Source of the DNA: Deltaproteobacteria bacterium CG11_big_fil_rev_8_21_14_0_20_45_16 | GTDB lineage: Bacteria; Bdellovibrionota; UBA2394 | Length of the DNA: 32,466 nt | Direction of reading: 5' to 3' | Assembly (NCBI GenBank): GCA_002787535.1 | Contig: PCXB01000048.1 | Span: forward strand, 1 to 32,466 | Part shown: piece after piece, positions 1 through 8,409 of the stretch | How positions within the stretch are numbered: position 1 is the stretch's first letter | Layout of the letters: the number at the start of each line of letters is the position of its first letter | Program-made: the position numbers and the translations under genes | The notes under the pieces: generated by a model | What the model saw: the letters and a program-made list of their open reading frames with translations, nothing else | Told to the model about the DNA's origin: nothing | The model's database searches: none

Positions 1-131
1 ATCCAAAATATGAAAATTCAAATTGTGCACAACCCCCCATTACAAGGTTTTTAGACTTTTTCAGAGATGACTAAATAATTCCAAGAATTGGACACAAATT
101 GTCGGGCAGAAACTCCTAGTCCCTTACTTTT
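1..131. other. Non-coding flank downstream of the giant exported protein gene
   Basis: This is AT-rich sequence lying 3' of the minus-strand gene that ends at 132. I see no convincing coding frame, hairpin plus U-run terminator, or RNA gene in it. The window edge cuts whatever lies further left. Confidence 0.5.
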
Positions 132-3100
132 TTAACCTGGCTTCAATTTTCTTCTCAATCCCAATAACCAAAGCAATCCAAGGCTTATTAATATAGCTAA
201 GGGCCCCGAAGCTCGACTAGCCCTCTCATCGAGTTTAGCGCTTAAGCTACATCCAAAAGGACCCTTGGCATTCATGCGATTGACTTGGCGGGTTTCGGTG
301 GACGCTTTTGCGTCCGAGGAGCTCGTGCTTTCAGGACTTTGTACAGGTTTTTCCCATTCTGATAAATCTCTAAGCGCCTCGACTTTTATTTCTGGGCGAT
401 AATAAAAACGAATACGTTCGTATTCGGGATTCTCTTGAGACCCTCTTTTGGGAGTTTCAAACCGATGCAATGAATCCGCCGATCTAATTTCAAAAATATA
501 AAGACCCTCGCTTTCTAAAAACACTTCCGTACTTGTTCGAGGATCAAAGGCCGTCCACTCCGTCCAAGAAAATTCTGACTTAACGTCTCTCGACGGGTAG
601 CGATATCGATAGCTATAAAACACATTCGCCGCCTGTTCGAAAACTTGCTCCCACTGAATCTTAACAAGAGGCTTCCTAAGCAAATAATCATCAGGCCCAA
701 GAATTCGCGTTCGAAGCCGTGGTAGCTCGCTATCATCATGTTCAACATCACCGGTTAGAATGGGTGATATTCGATCCGGAAGCCCAATATGATAAAAAGC
801 CATTCGTTGGTACACTGCCGAATCAGCTTCCTGTAAAGCGGGCGTTTCCATCGTGCTATCGTTTTCCGATCGAACCTCAAAAATATAGAGACCTTCCGTA
901 TCGAGCTGAAGATCCACGGAACTTGTCAAAGCCATTTCGCTCCAGTCACTCCAAACCGGTCCCGCCATACTCGAAGTCGGAGGACGCAGACGGTACTGAT
1001 ACCGAACCTCGGACATCTGAGGAAAAGACTGCTCCCACGCTATATGGACCTCGTTTGACGTCACCAAATAAGGCAATCTATTTACAAAACGAGTACGCAA
1101 TCCGATATCTTTTCGCTCGATCTTATCCGCCGAAGGTTCATATGAAAAATGAAGCCGCGGATATTCGCCCTCGTGCTCCTCCTTGTCTAATACAGTTTCC
1201 TCCACTCCCGACACTGATCTCGATCGAATCTCAAAAACATACGAACCAGGTCGTTCCAAATTGAACTTAGTGGACCGACTTTCCCGAAACCCGGACCAAT
1301 TTGACCATTTGAGTTGATTAGCTTCACCATGAGCCAAGCGATAACTGTAAAAAATTCTCTCCGTGACGGCTTCCTCTTGATCCCAGCGAATCTCTATAAA
1401 ATCTTGATCACGTACAATTGTAGGCGTGGGCTTTAAAAACCTTGTTCGCAGTTTAATTTCCGATGGCGCTGGCAACTCCTGATCGATACTCTCAAAAGCT
1501 TGAGAATTGAGCTCGAGACCTATAAAAAACTGATTCGTGTTATCCCAACTAAGATTCGTCAGGGACTTAATACTAAGCGGCAGAAAATTTTCGAGATGTA
1601 AAAACTCTGGCTCAACCACCGAAACAGCCGACAAGTTGCCACTCTTCCAAGACAAGTTAACTCCAATTGAGGTCAATGTCGTTTCGAGAAACTCTCGAAC
1701 AAAGCTTTTTTCCTTTTCACTCATAGCGGCCCATCCGATAAGAATGTCTTTCAAGAATAATTCTTGGCCTGCTAAGTTTTTTTCGAGCAGAAGTTCCACC
1801 TCAACATTTTCAAATAGAATCTTCTTTTCTTTCTGAGATTCAGACGAAAAACCCTCTTTCTCCTCCATAATTTCTAATAGCAACTTAAGCGACAAGTGAT
1901 CATCATCGACAATCTCAAGCAGCGGAGGCGTCTGAGGCGCAATATGAATGACCGGCAAAACCAAGGGAACTCGATTATGAATGTCCCTAGGAAGATCAAC
2001 TGAGCTTTTGCAAAACGCTCCGCTCCACCACATTTCGTAAAGAGCGACATTGATCACTTCCAACGGAAATATTAATTCGGCCACGGGCTTACGCATTTTA
2101 TCGCTAGAATCCGCTCCTAAGGCCAGCGGCAGTTCCCATTGCGAATTTGCCGCCCGCCAGCTCAGCGCCCACGGAAGCGATTCATTCCTATCTCGCGTAA
2201 AGAAAGAATTTTCAGGTCTTGCGTCCAGCGACGCTACAGAATTTGGCAAATCAGCTTCACGATCCAAACAGCTTGCTCGACCCCTTGTTTGATAATTCAA
2301 ACGCAGAGCCAACTCAGAACCTGTTGGAAGAATCTTAAGATGCTGAAGATCAATGCGATAATTAGCTTGAGCTTTGCCGGACTCCAATGAGCGTTCAATC
2401 TCCCAGCTCAAACTATCTTGCAAAAATCGCCCCCCTAATCCACTCAAAACCATCGAACGAAGTCGACCCTCAATCGCCGGCCGAGTTCCCGTTTCCAAAT
2501 CGACAGGTTCATTTCCTTCTACCCACTTATTCGACCAAAGCTCTTGCTTTCGAAGATACATATCCACTCGTGGCACTTTGTCATCAAAGCTAATTTCAAA
2601 ACTCGACGGAACTTGAGAGTCCATAGACCAGAATGCCTGAAAGCCCTCGTCTTCATTTCTTTCCAGTTTGATATTAAATTTTAGACGAATGCCCCTAACG
2701 ATACCCGAAAGCAAAACTGGATATTTATCCCAGGCGCGCCAGTCAATACCTCTAAAGACTTCCCCAATATCATGAATAGGTCCGCGCAAAAACGCCTGGT
2801 CCGCGACGATCTCAAATTCAATCAAATCCAAATTGGAGTCGAAAGTCATTTTTCGACTCCGAATATCGAAGGTCAATTCATCGAGTTGAATGGTTCGTTC
2901 CGTTTTATAGAAAAATTGAAGGAGTTCTCCCTTCCAACCAGGAAAAACAGAGGTCGTTGGTATCTGAATATTGAATTCAACAGGTGTTGGCGAAGGATCC
3001 TGAGAATTACGTCGAAGATCCTGCAAATCATTTTTAGTTAACGTAAACGTTGCCCCGAAAAGCAAGTCTCGGAGAAGTCGAGATCGATTGAGCGAGTAGG

Positions 3101-3551
3101 TGTCGCCAATTTTTAAATCAGATCGAGATCCTATTCGCCTCATAATTTCTAACAGCACCGAAGGTGAGGCTCGCAATAGGACCGGCGACGAAAATCCACT
3201 ATCGAGGCTTTTTGGCTCTCCCAGACTTTCGCAGTAATCAAGTACCGCCCGATAATTGGTCGGAAATCTTAAATTGTGTTTTTCCCCCGAAGGAAGTGTT
3301 TGCTCTCTTATCCCCTCATACTGTGGGTTTGCGTCCTGAGCTTCCCCCGCCCATTGAGGTTTTCGGACATACATCGATCCATCCGGCATTTCGACATATT
3401 CGGTTTGGGCCCCTGCAACAACAAAGAATAACATTCCATCAGCAGCCGACAGGCTCAGAGGAAAGAGCTTTTCCTCTGGCAAATCCGCAACTTCTGGCTG
3501 GGCAGGAGCGGCCCAAGAAAGCATAAAGGCTATGAGTAAACTTGCCACCAA
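132..3551 (-). CDS. Giant exported protein with three Y_Y_Y/FN3-like repeats and a C-terminal sorting-type tail
   Basis: I do not recognise this 1139-residue protein as a named family. An N-terminal hydrophobic stretch ending near SWAAPAQPE looks like a Sec signal peptide. Residues about 30-700 are beta-rich and unfamiliar. Three tandem repeats begin near residues 701, 818 and 946. Each has an LRTR opening, an I-x-W core, a Y-x-Y-R strand, W-(S/T)-x-W, G-x-Y-(I/V)-F-E-(I/V)-RS and a closing aromatic Y-x-R strand, which resembles Y_Y_Y or fibronectin-III sandwich domains. The C-terminus has a Ser/Thr-rich linker, a single Cys at about 1101 (GPFGCS), a transmembrane segment (about 1116-1132) and a basic RRKLK end, like MYXO-CTERM tails. 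Surface anchoring is therefore inferred. The start is uncertain: the codon used here is TTG with GTG next and no clear ribosome binding site, and the frame stays open upstream through Arg/Lys-rich codons to about 3623. The gene is monocistronic and divergent from gdhA. Confidence 0.85.
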   Translation of the reverse strand: MVASLLIAFMLSWAAPAQPEVADLPEEKLFPLSLSAADGMLFFVVAGAQTEYVEMPDGSMYVRKPQWAGEAQDANPQYEGIREQTLPSGEKHNLRFPTNYRAVLDYCESLGEPKSLDSGFSSPVLLRASPSVLLEIMRRIGSRSDLKIGDTYSLNRSRLLRDLLFGATFTLTKNDLQDLRRNSQDPSPTPVEFNIQIPTTSVFPGWKGELLQFFYKTERTIQLDELTFDIRSRKMTFDSNLDLIEFEIVADQAFLRGPIHDIGEVFRGIDWRAWDKYPVLLSGIVRGIRLKFNIKLERNEDEGFQAFWSMDSQVPSSFEISFDDKVPRVDMYLRKQELWSNKWVEGNEPVDLETGTRPAIEGRLRSMVLSGLGGRFLQDSLSWEIERSLESGKAQANYRIDLQHLKILPTGSELALRLNYQTRGRASCLDREADLPNSVASLDARPENSFFTRDRNESLPWALSWRAANSQWELPLALGADSSDKMRKPVAELIFPLEVINVALYEMWWSGAFCKSSVDLPRDIHNRVPLVLPVIHIAPQTPPLLEIVDDDHLSLKLLLEIMEEKEGFSSESQKEKKILFENVEVELLLEKNLAGQELFLKDILIGWAAMSEKEKSFVREFLETTLTSIGVNLSWKSGNLSAVSVVEPEFLHLENFLPLSIKSLTNLSWDNTNQFFIGLELNSQAFESIDQELPAPSEIKLRTRFLKPTPTIVRDQDFIEIRWDQEEAVTERIFYSYRLAHGEANQLKWSNWSGFRESRSTKFNLERPGSYVFEIRSRSVSGVEETVLDKEEHEGEYPRLHFSYEPSADKIERKDIGLRTRFVNRLPYLVTSNEVHIAWEQSFPQMSEVRYQYRLRPPTSSMAGPVWSDWSEMALTSSVDLQLDTEGLYIFEVRSENDSTMETPALQEADSAVYQRMAFYHIGLPDRISPILTGDVEHDDSELPRLRTRILGPDDYLLRKPLVKIQWEQVFEQAANVFYSYRYRYPSRDVKSEFSWTEWTAFDPRTSTEVFLESEGLYIFEIRSADSLHRFETPKRGSQENPEYERIRFYYRPEIKVEALRDLSEWEKPVQSPESTSSSDAKASTETRQVNRMNAKGPFGCSLSAKLDERASRASGPLAILISLGLLWLLGLRRKLKPG
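396..1451 (-). repeat. Three tandem Y_Y_Y/FN3-like protein repeats inside the giant exported protein
   Basis: The repeat units begin at residues about 701, 818 and 946, with the last ending near 1052. Shared positions are L-R-T-R at the start, W-x-Q in the first strand, Y-x-Y-R in the middle, W-S/T-x-W, then G-x-Y-x-F-E-x-R-S and a late Y-x-R-x-x-F-x-Y. The units are clearly related as protein but I see no DNA-level repeat, so the duplication is old. Such sandwich domains usually bind ligands or space other domains; that role here is inference. Confidence 0.75.
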
Positions 3552-3584
3552 ACTACCGAGTGATAGCTGATTTTTGGATTCCTT

Positions 3585-3608
3585 CCTACCTCTAATCCTA
3601 CCTCTAAT
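3585..3608. repeat. Perfect 12-bp tandem duplication upstream of the giant exported protein gene
   Basis: The unit CCTACCTCTAAT occurs twice head to tail. On the minus strand it reads ATTAGAGGTAGG twice and runs into AAGGA, giving several Shine-Dalgarno-like purine blocks 40-60 bases upstream of the assumed TTG start at 3551. In the open frame upstream it would encode repeated Ile-Arg-Gly-Arg, a plausible basic n-region for the signal peptide if translation starts further upstream. Confidence 0.8.
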
Positions 3609-3649
3609 AAGTAGCCTAAAATACTATAAAAACCCACTTTTCAAGGCTT

Positions 3650-4945
3650 ATGGCCAGGACTAAACTTTGCACTTATATGGATATGGATTTTTTGAAGGAA
3701 CCCCACTACACCGCCGTACAAGAACAATTTGATGAGGTCGCGGAGCTGATGAAACTAGATCAAAATATTCGAGTTCGACTCCGCGTGCCCGATCGAGCCT
3801 TTATCATTCATGTGCCCATTCGAATGGAAGATAATATCGTCAGAGTCGTTCAGGGTTTCCGCGTCCAACACAACGATACGCTTGGACCCTTTAAGGGAGG
3901 TATTCGATACGCTCCGGATGTGAATCTCGGCGAGGTCGCTTCGATGGCCATGTTGATGACATGGAAATGCGCGCTAATGGGCCTCCCCCTTGGCGGCGCA
4001 AAAGGCGGCATTTGTGTTGATCCTACAAAGATGTCCCGACTCGAACTTCAACGAATGACTAGGCGCTACACTTCCGAACTTGTTTCGATGATCGGACCCA
4101 ATCAAGATATTCCCGCTCCGGATATGGGAACGAACGAGCAAACAATGGCCTGGATCATGGATACCTATTCTCAGGCCAAAGGTTATGCGGTTCATGGGGT
4201 CGTAACGGGCAAGCCAATTTCGATCGGGGGTTCCCTAGGTCGGACCGAAGCAACGGGACGTGGCGTTGCCTATACGGTGATGGAGGCCGCAAAATATTTA
4301 GAAATTCCATTGGGCGATGCCGTAAGCGTCGCCATACAGGGTTTTGGAAATGTCGGTACGCATGCTGCCGTCAAACTCTCCAAAATAGGATGTCGAATCA
4401 CGCACCTTAGTGATGTCAGCGGTGGGTATCTCAATCCCAAGGGCATCGATATCGAGCTTGCGATGAACTATGCTAAGGAGCATGGAAATCTTAAGGGATT
4501 CCCAGGCGCCGATACTTGCAGTCAGATAGATGTTTTGACCGCCAACGCGGATATTGTAATTCCTGCGGCTACGGCCAGCCAAATTACTAAAGAAGTCGCC
4601 GAGAAAATGCGTTGCCGGATTTTGGCCGAAGGCGCTAACAATCCAACAACGCCGGAGGGCGACCAGATTTTAAGAGAACGTCAAAACGAGATTTTTGTCA
4701 TACCGGATATTCTTGCCAACGCCGGTGGTGTTACGGTTTCTTATTTTGAATGGGTACAAGGTCTTCAAAATTTCTTTTGGTCATCAAAAGAAGTAAATCG
4801 AGAATTGGCAAAGATTATGACCAAAGCTTTTCAAGAGGTTTTGACTTTTCATAAGGAACGTAAGGTTTATATGAGAATTGCCGCACAAATGCTGGCGGTC
4901 AATCGAGTGGCCACGGCGATGTTGGCTCGGGGACTCTATCCTTAG
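3650..4945 (+). CDS. gdhA: Glutamate dehydrogenase (Glu/Leu/Phe/Val dehydrogenase family)
   Basis: This cytosolic enzyme interconverts glutamate with 2-oxoglutarate and ammonium using NAD(P). The 431 residues match the usual 420-450 of hexameric GDHs. The substrate domain shows GPFKGGIRY near residue 83 and the active-site glycine/lysine segment PLGGAKGGI near 110-118, followed by IPAPDMGTN. The nucleotide domain begins around GGSLGRTEATGRG and has the Rossmann GFGNVG (IQGFGNVGTHAA) near residue 229. PAATASQI and AEGANNPTT follow as expected. The ATG at 3650 has AAGG five bases upstream; a second in-frame ATG a few codons later has no better signal. The coenzyme cannot be settled by eye. The gene is alone on the plus strand and its TAG stop overlaps the stop of the convergent neighbour by four bases in total. 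I count 10 CGA codons among 25 arginines. Confidence 0.95.
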   Translation: MARTKLCTYMDMDFLKEPHYTAVQEQFDEVAELMKLDQNIRVRLRVPDRAFIIHVPIRMEDNIVRVVQGFRVQHNDTLGPFKGGIRYAPDVNLGEVASMAMLMTWKCALMGLPLGGAKGGICVDPTKMSRLELQRMTRRYTSELVSMIGPNQDIPAPDMGTNEQTMAWIMDTYSQAKGYAVHGVVTGKPISIGGSLGRTEATGRGVAYTVMEAAKYLEIPLGDAVSVAIQGFGNVGTHAAVKLSKIGCRITHLSDVSGGYLNPKGIDIELAMNYAKEHGNLKGFPGADTCSQIDVLTANADIVIPAATASQITKEVAEKMRCRILAEGANNPTTPEGDQILRERQNEIFVIPDILANAGGVTVSYFEWVQGLQNFFWSSKEVNRELAKIMTKAFQEVLTFHKERKVYMRIAAQMLAVNRVATAMLARGLYP

Positions 4946-5406
4946 CGAGAAAAGTTGATATGATGATCTAAAAGACGAACGATGCCGCTGGTATCTTCGA
5001 CACGGCTTACCCATTCATCGCAGCCTTTTTCAAGACCTATTCGAACACGATCTTTCGAGGTGTCTTCCGATAGAATGAATAAAACAAGTTCTTCCTGGCG
5101 ATTTTGTCGTTTCATTTTTTCACAGATCTGAAGCGCTTCATCCTTAAGATCTCGTTCATCCAACAGAACCGCGTCCCATTCTTGCTGCGATTTCAAGCTT
5201 TGCTCAAAGGCAAAACGTCCGTCAAATCGCTCAATATGCAGAGCCGTCGGGAATTCTTGGCGCAGCTTTTCAAAATATTCCTGATTCGAAGTTACGATCG
5301 CAATCCGCTGTGCTTCTTGGCCTGTCTGCAATTCACGATAGTCAGAGATATTAACTATCTTAGACTGAGCCAGATCCTTGATGGCTTTGCGTTTTGATTT
5401 CACCAT
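4942..5406 (-). CDS. Degenerate CheY-like receiver-domain protein
   Basis: This 154-residue protein has a basic N-terminal segment followed by a single receiver-like fold. The beta-3 strand reads WDAVLLDERDL, with Asp83 at the phosphoacceptor position (codon 5160-5158). The later strand VLFILSEDT supplies the usual Ser/Thr. The acidic pair at the end of beta-1 is missing (IAIVTSNQ), and the conserved Lys after beta-5 is Ser/Arg (DEWVSR). Ordinary Mg-dependent phosphorylation is therefore doubtful. I chose the ATG at 5406 because AAGGA lies five bases upstream; the TTG at 5442 gives 12 more residues but has no ribosome binding site. It follows the Rossmann-like gene by 52 bases on the same strand and may be the last gene of the rsmD-purMN transcript. 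Its target is unknown. Confidence 0.7.
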   Translation of the reverse strand: MVKSKRKAIKDLAQSKIVNISDYRELQTGQEAQRIAIVTSNQEYFEKLRQEFPTALHIERFDGRFAFEQSLKSQQEWDAVLLDERDLKDEALQICEKMKRQNRQEELVLFILSEDTSKDRVRIGLEKGCDEWVSRVEDTSGIVRLLDHHINFSR

Positions 5407-5458
5407 CTCATTCCTTTTTTTATTATAACTAGAAGACGACAATAAGACAAAACAAGAG

Positions 5459-6796
5459 TCATTTTAACTGCCTACCCAGGGCCGTTGCGGCGGGGCGCCT
5501 ACGTTCTTTGTCTTCCAGATACTCAAGACAGGCTTTTAAAGACTGCTTCCGATCCATGCCTAAGAGATAAGGCGCGGAGACAAAAATCCTTCTAGACAAT
5601 TGCGCACTATTTTCCTTTCGACCAAATTGCCCACAAATTTTCTTCGCTATTCTTTTCCATCGAGAGGGAGTCGCTTGAGAAAATTCAAGTCGTTCGATCT
5701 CACCTCGACGAACACATTCGCCCTTCTTCTCATTAAGATCCAAAAGCTCCGGAATTTCGGGGAAGGCGCCATCTGGTAAAAAAGGCATAAACTTTTTCAA
5801 TTGATCTCGAGCCCTTTCAATTTCTTCAATCCAGTATTTGGAGTCCGAGAAAGGTAACCATATTCCAAGCGTAAGAATCGCCTGATCTCGCAAATTATCC
5901 CGAGTAAGCTTGAGGCTATAGGCTGAATTCGAATCCTCATTTAGCTGCAAATAAGCCTGATCGCAAAGTGGCTCAGGAACTTTGTCTAGGGGCAATTTCA
6001 ATCGATCAAAATACAACCAGTGGCTAATGCTTTGATCCCAAATTGTTGGCTGAAGTTTCGCCAAAGCTCTCCCAGCCGCCAGTGAATTGATAATGACATT
6101 TTTGGAACGAACGCCCTCGGCCAGCTCAAAATCGGTCCAATTCATCTTCAGATCCACGGCTTCCTCAAGCACCTGTACACCCCATTTGCGGGCATGCTCC
6201 GTCAGATATTGATTCAAAGGTTGCTCAAGCTTGGTATTCATTCGATAGGTCTTAGCTTCATCCTTAGACCAGCTTTCTACGCTCATCTGCAAAGCCTGAG
6301 CATGACTCAGCCCAGGTCGCGAGCGCGCGCCATCTAAACTGAGAAACTGTTTGAGCGCCAATTGCGTTCCCGCAAGGGATTGGAGACTTTGCCCCTTCCG
6401 CTTGGCGCCGTTGACGGGAGCCGACCTCAGGCTCTTTCGAAACTCGACTAAGACCTGGGCTTCGCGTGGAAACTCCCGCTCAACTTCCTGCTGCCACCGC
6501 CCCATACTTCCATTTAAATTCAAGCGATGTCTCTTTAGTAGAATTTGATACTGATTCTCGTGAGGACTTAGACCCGACTCTTCAAGGCGAAAAAATCCAA
6601 CCTTGAACAAGAGCTCATCCAGTCTCTTGCTTCCTAAATTTTCGGGAAATTCGATAGGCCATGAATCCTGGGGTGGCAGCTCGCCAAGGTTCTTAGAAGG
6701 CAAAAGTCCGACTCGATAGCTGCGGCGAGCTAAGCCAGCGGCTAATAATAAGCCTTCTGGTTGGGAGTCTCCTAAAACAATATAATCAAACACCAT
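5459..6796 (-). CDS. Uncharacterised Rossmann-like (degenerate FAD/NAD oxidoreductase-type) protein
   Basis: The protein is 445 residues long. It begins with VFDYIVLGDSQPEGLLLAAGLARRSYRVGLL, a beta-alpha-beta unit of the kind that opens FAD-dependent oxidoreductases and desaturases. The dinucleotide motif is weakened, however: the GxGxxG glycines read G-D-S-Q-P-E-G. Near the C-terminus, IFVSAPYLLGMDRKQSLKACLEYLE resembles the last FAD-contacting strand and helix of amine-oxidase-like proteins. I cannot name a substrate, and the cofactor may be lost. The ATG at 6796 is preferred over the adjacent TTG at 6799 because an AAGGGG block sits four bases upstream of the ATG. The gene lies 36 bases after purN on the same strand and is probably cotranscribed with the purine genes. 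Confidence 0.7.
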   Translation of the reverse strand: MVFDYIVLGDSQPEGLLLAAGLARRSYRVGLLPSKNLGELPPQDSWPIEFPENLGSKRLDELLFKVGFFRLEESGLSPHENQYQILLKRHRLNLNGSMGRWQQEVEREFPREAQVLVEFRKSLRSAPVNGAKRKGQSLQSLAGTQLALKQFLSLDGARSRPGLSHAQALQMSVESWSKDEAKTYRMNTKLEQPLNQYLTEHARKWGVQVLEEAVDLKMNWTDFELAEGVRSKNVIINSLAAGRALAKLQPTIWDQSISHWLYFDRLKLPLDKVPEPLCDQAYLQLNEDSNSAYSLKLTRDNLRDQAILTLGIWLPFSDSKYWIEEIERARDQLKKFMPFLPDGAFPEIPELLDLNEKKGECVRRGEIERLEFSQATPSRWKRIAKKICGQFGRKENSAQLSRRIFVSAPYLLGMDRKQSLKACLEYLEDKERRRPAATALGRQLK

Positions 6797-6832
6797 CAAC
6801 CCCCTTAGCCTAAACGATTGCTTTTCAAGCTT

Positions 6833-7393
6833 TCAAGGTCGAATATCAAGATCGAGCAGGTAATCTCGCACCAATTTATGCTCCAATTTATGAAATCGCT
6901 CCGTTAGCACCTCTAGCGACTCGCCAGGGATACGCCAAAGCTCCGCCTGCTTTAGAATCGGCCCAGAATCCAATTCTGCCACGACTTCATGCAAGCTCAC
7001 CCCCATCCGCTCTTCCTTGGCCACAAAGGCTCTCTCAATCGCTTGAAGGCCTTTATACTGCGGCAACAAACTTGGATGAAGGTTGACAATTGGCTTAGCC
7101 CACGAACGAATAAACCCAGAGCTAATAATCTTCATAAAGCCAAGCAAAAATATTTTATCAATTTTCGCCTGATTCAATACCTCTAGAAGTTCAGCCCAAA
7201 CTTCTGGGTTTCGAAAATCCACGACGACATTATTTTTGGAGTATCTCTGAGCCTTTTCGATAGCCGGACAACTCTTGTTGGCCACCACAAGCTCGATAGA
7301 CTGGGATTTCAATTCCCCTTCGGACTCCAAGGTTAAAATATTTTGAAGATTTGATCCCTCACCCGAAACAAAAACAGCCCAACGAGTCAGCAT
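6833..7393 (-). CDS. purN: Phosphoribosylglycinamide formyltransferase
   Basis: PurN transfers the formyl group of 10-formyl-tetrahydrofolate to GAR, the third step of de novo purine synthesis. The catalytic triad is visible: Asn104 and His106 in NLHPSLLPQYKG, and Asp142 in ELDSGPILKQ, matching Asn106/His108/Asp144 of the E. coli enzyme. The substrate loop GEGSNLQ is at residues 11-17. At 186 residues it is slightly shorter than usual (about 200-215). Its ATG lies inside the end of purM, giving a 7-base overlap and likely translational coupling. Confidence 0.95.
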   Translation of the reverse strand: MLTRWAVFVSGEGSNLQNILTLESEGELKSQSIELVVANKSCPAIEKAQRYSKNNVVVDFRNPEVWAELLEVLNQAKIDKIFLLGFMKIISSGFIRSWAKPIVNLHPSLLPQYKGLQAIERAFVAKEERMGVSLHEVVAELDSGPILKQAELWRIPGESLEVLTERFHKLEHKLVRDYLLDLDIRP

Positions 7394-8409
7394 AATTCAA
7401 CCGACATTTGATCTTGCGGATTCCTTTCGATCAATTCCCCAACACGGAAAAATAATTCTGGCGAATGTTCTAAAAGCTCATCTGCCTTTTTAGGTGTGGC
7501 GATTAAGCAAAAGCCAACGCCCATATTCCATGTCGAATACGCTTCCTTCTTTTCAACCTTCAAGCGCTCAACAAAGGCTTGCATCAACGATGGTCTCTCC
7601 CAATTGGCCGTATCAATTTTGGCCTTAAGAGTTTTCGGAAAAGATCGTGGGAGATTCTCGACGAGGCCCCCACCAGTTATATGAACCCCGGCCTTCACGT
7701 CATCCTGAAGACATATCGGCAAGAGATCTCGGACATAAAGCCTTGTAGGTTTAAGAATGGCTTCACCCAAAACTTCACCTTCAACTTGAGAATCCAAAGT
7801 CCAATTTTCTTTAATTAAAAGTTTTCTAACCAAGGAATAACCGTTGCTATGAAATCCCGACGAAGCCACTCCCAAGATTATATCGCCTGCCTTGATGAGA
7901 TCACGCTTCCAAAGCTTCGACTGATCCACAACACCAACAGAGAATCCCGCCACATCCATGCGATTGGAAGAATAAAAACCAGGCATCTCAGCCGTTTCAC
8001 CACCCACTAAGGAACAAAGACTCTGTCGACAGCCCTCGACAACTCCCTTAATCAACCGGGTTGCCCGTGATCGGTTCAACCGATCCGTTGCCAGGTAGTC
8101 CAAAAAAATCAAAGGCTCGGCCCTACAGGCCAAAAGATCGTTCACGCACATGGCAACGAGATCGATGCCTATACCAAAAAAACTTTCATCGCCTGCCATC
8201 TCAGCCAACATTAACTTCGTCCCAACGCCGTCAGTCGTCGCCATCAAGACAGGATCTTTTATAGCTTCCGGAATTCTAAAGGCAGCACCAAAGCCACCAA
8301 TACCCGTTAGAATTTCAGGTCGAAAACTGGACTGAATGGCCGGACTCAATTCTTGAATCCAAGTGGCAGCCGCCTCGCGATCCACGCCAGATGCTTTATA
8401 GTCTGACAA
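7387..8409 (-). CDS. purM: Phosphoribosylformylglycinamidine cyclo-ligase (AIR synthetase)
   Basis: PurM closes the imidazole ring of FGAM using ATP to give AIR. The family's N-terminal signature YKASGVD and the ATP/FGAM-binding segments GGFGAAF, ATTDGVGTK, DLVAMCVND, GGETAEMPG and the late ITGGGLVENLPR are all present. The 340 residues are typical (about 345). The start is TTG at 8409, directly after the rsmD stop. The upstream sequence GGAGG lies 8 bases before it, and the conserved YKxxGVD sits at residue 4, as expected. It is translated between rsmD and purN in one operon. Confidence 0.96.
   Translation of the reverse strand: MSDYKASGVDREAAATWIQELSPAIQSSFRPEILTGIGGFGAAFRIPEAIKDPVLMATTDGVGTKLMLAEMAGDESFFGIGIDLVAMCVNDLLACRAEPLIFLDYLATDRLNRSRATRLIKGVVEGCRQSLCSLVGGETAEMPGFYSSNRMDVAGFSVGVVDQSKLWKRDLIKAGDIILGVASSGFHSNGYSLVRKLLIKENWTLDSQVEGEVLGEAILKPTRLYVRDLLPICLQDDVKAGVHITGGGLVENLPRSFPKTLKAKIDTANWERPSLMQAFVERLKVEKKEAYSTWNMGVGFCLIATPKKADELLEHSPELFFRVGELIERNPQDQMSVELC

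Noticed and set aside
719-1264. Plus-strand open frame of 181 codons inside the giant exported protein gene
   Set aside because: It lies wholly antisense to a protein with clear repeat domains, has no ribosome binding site, and its composition looks like a mirror of the real gene.
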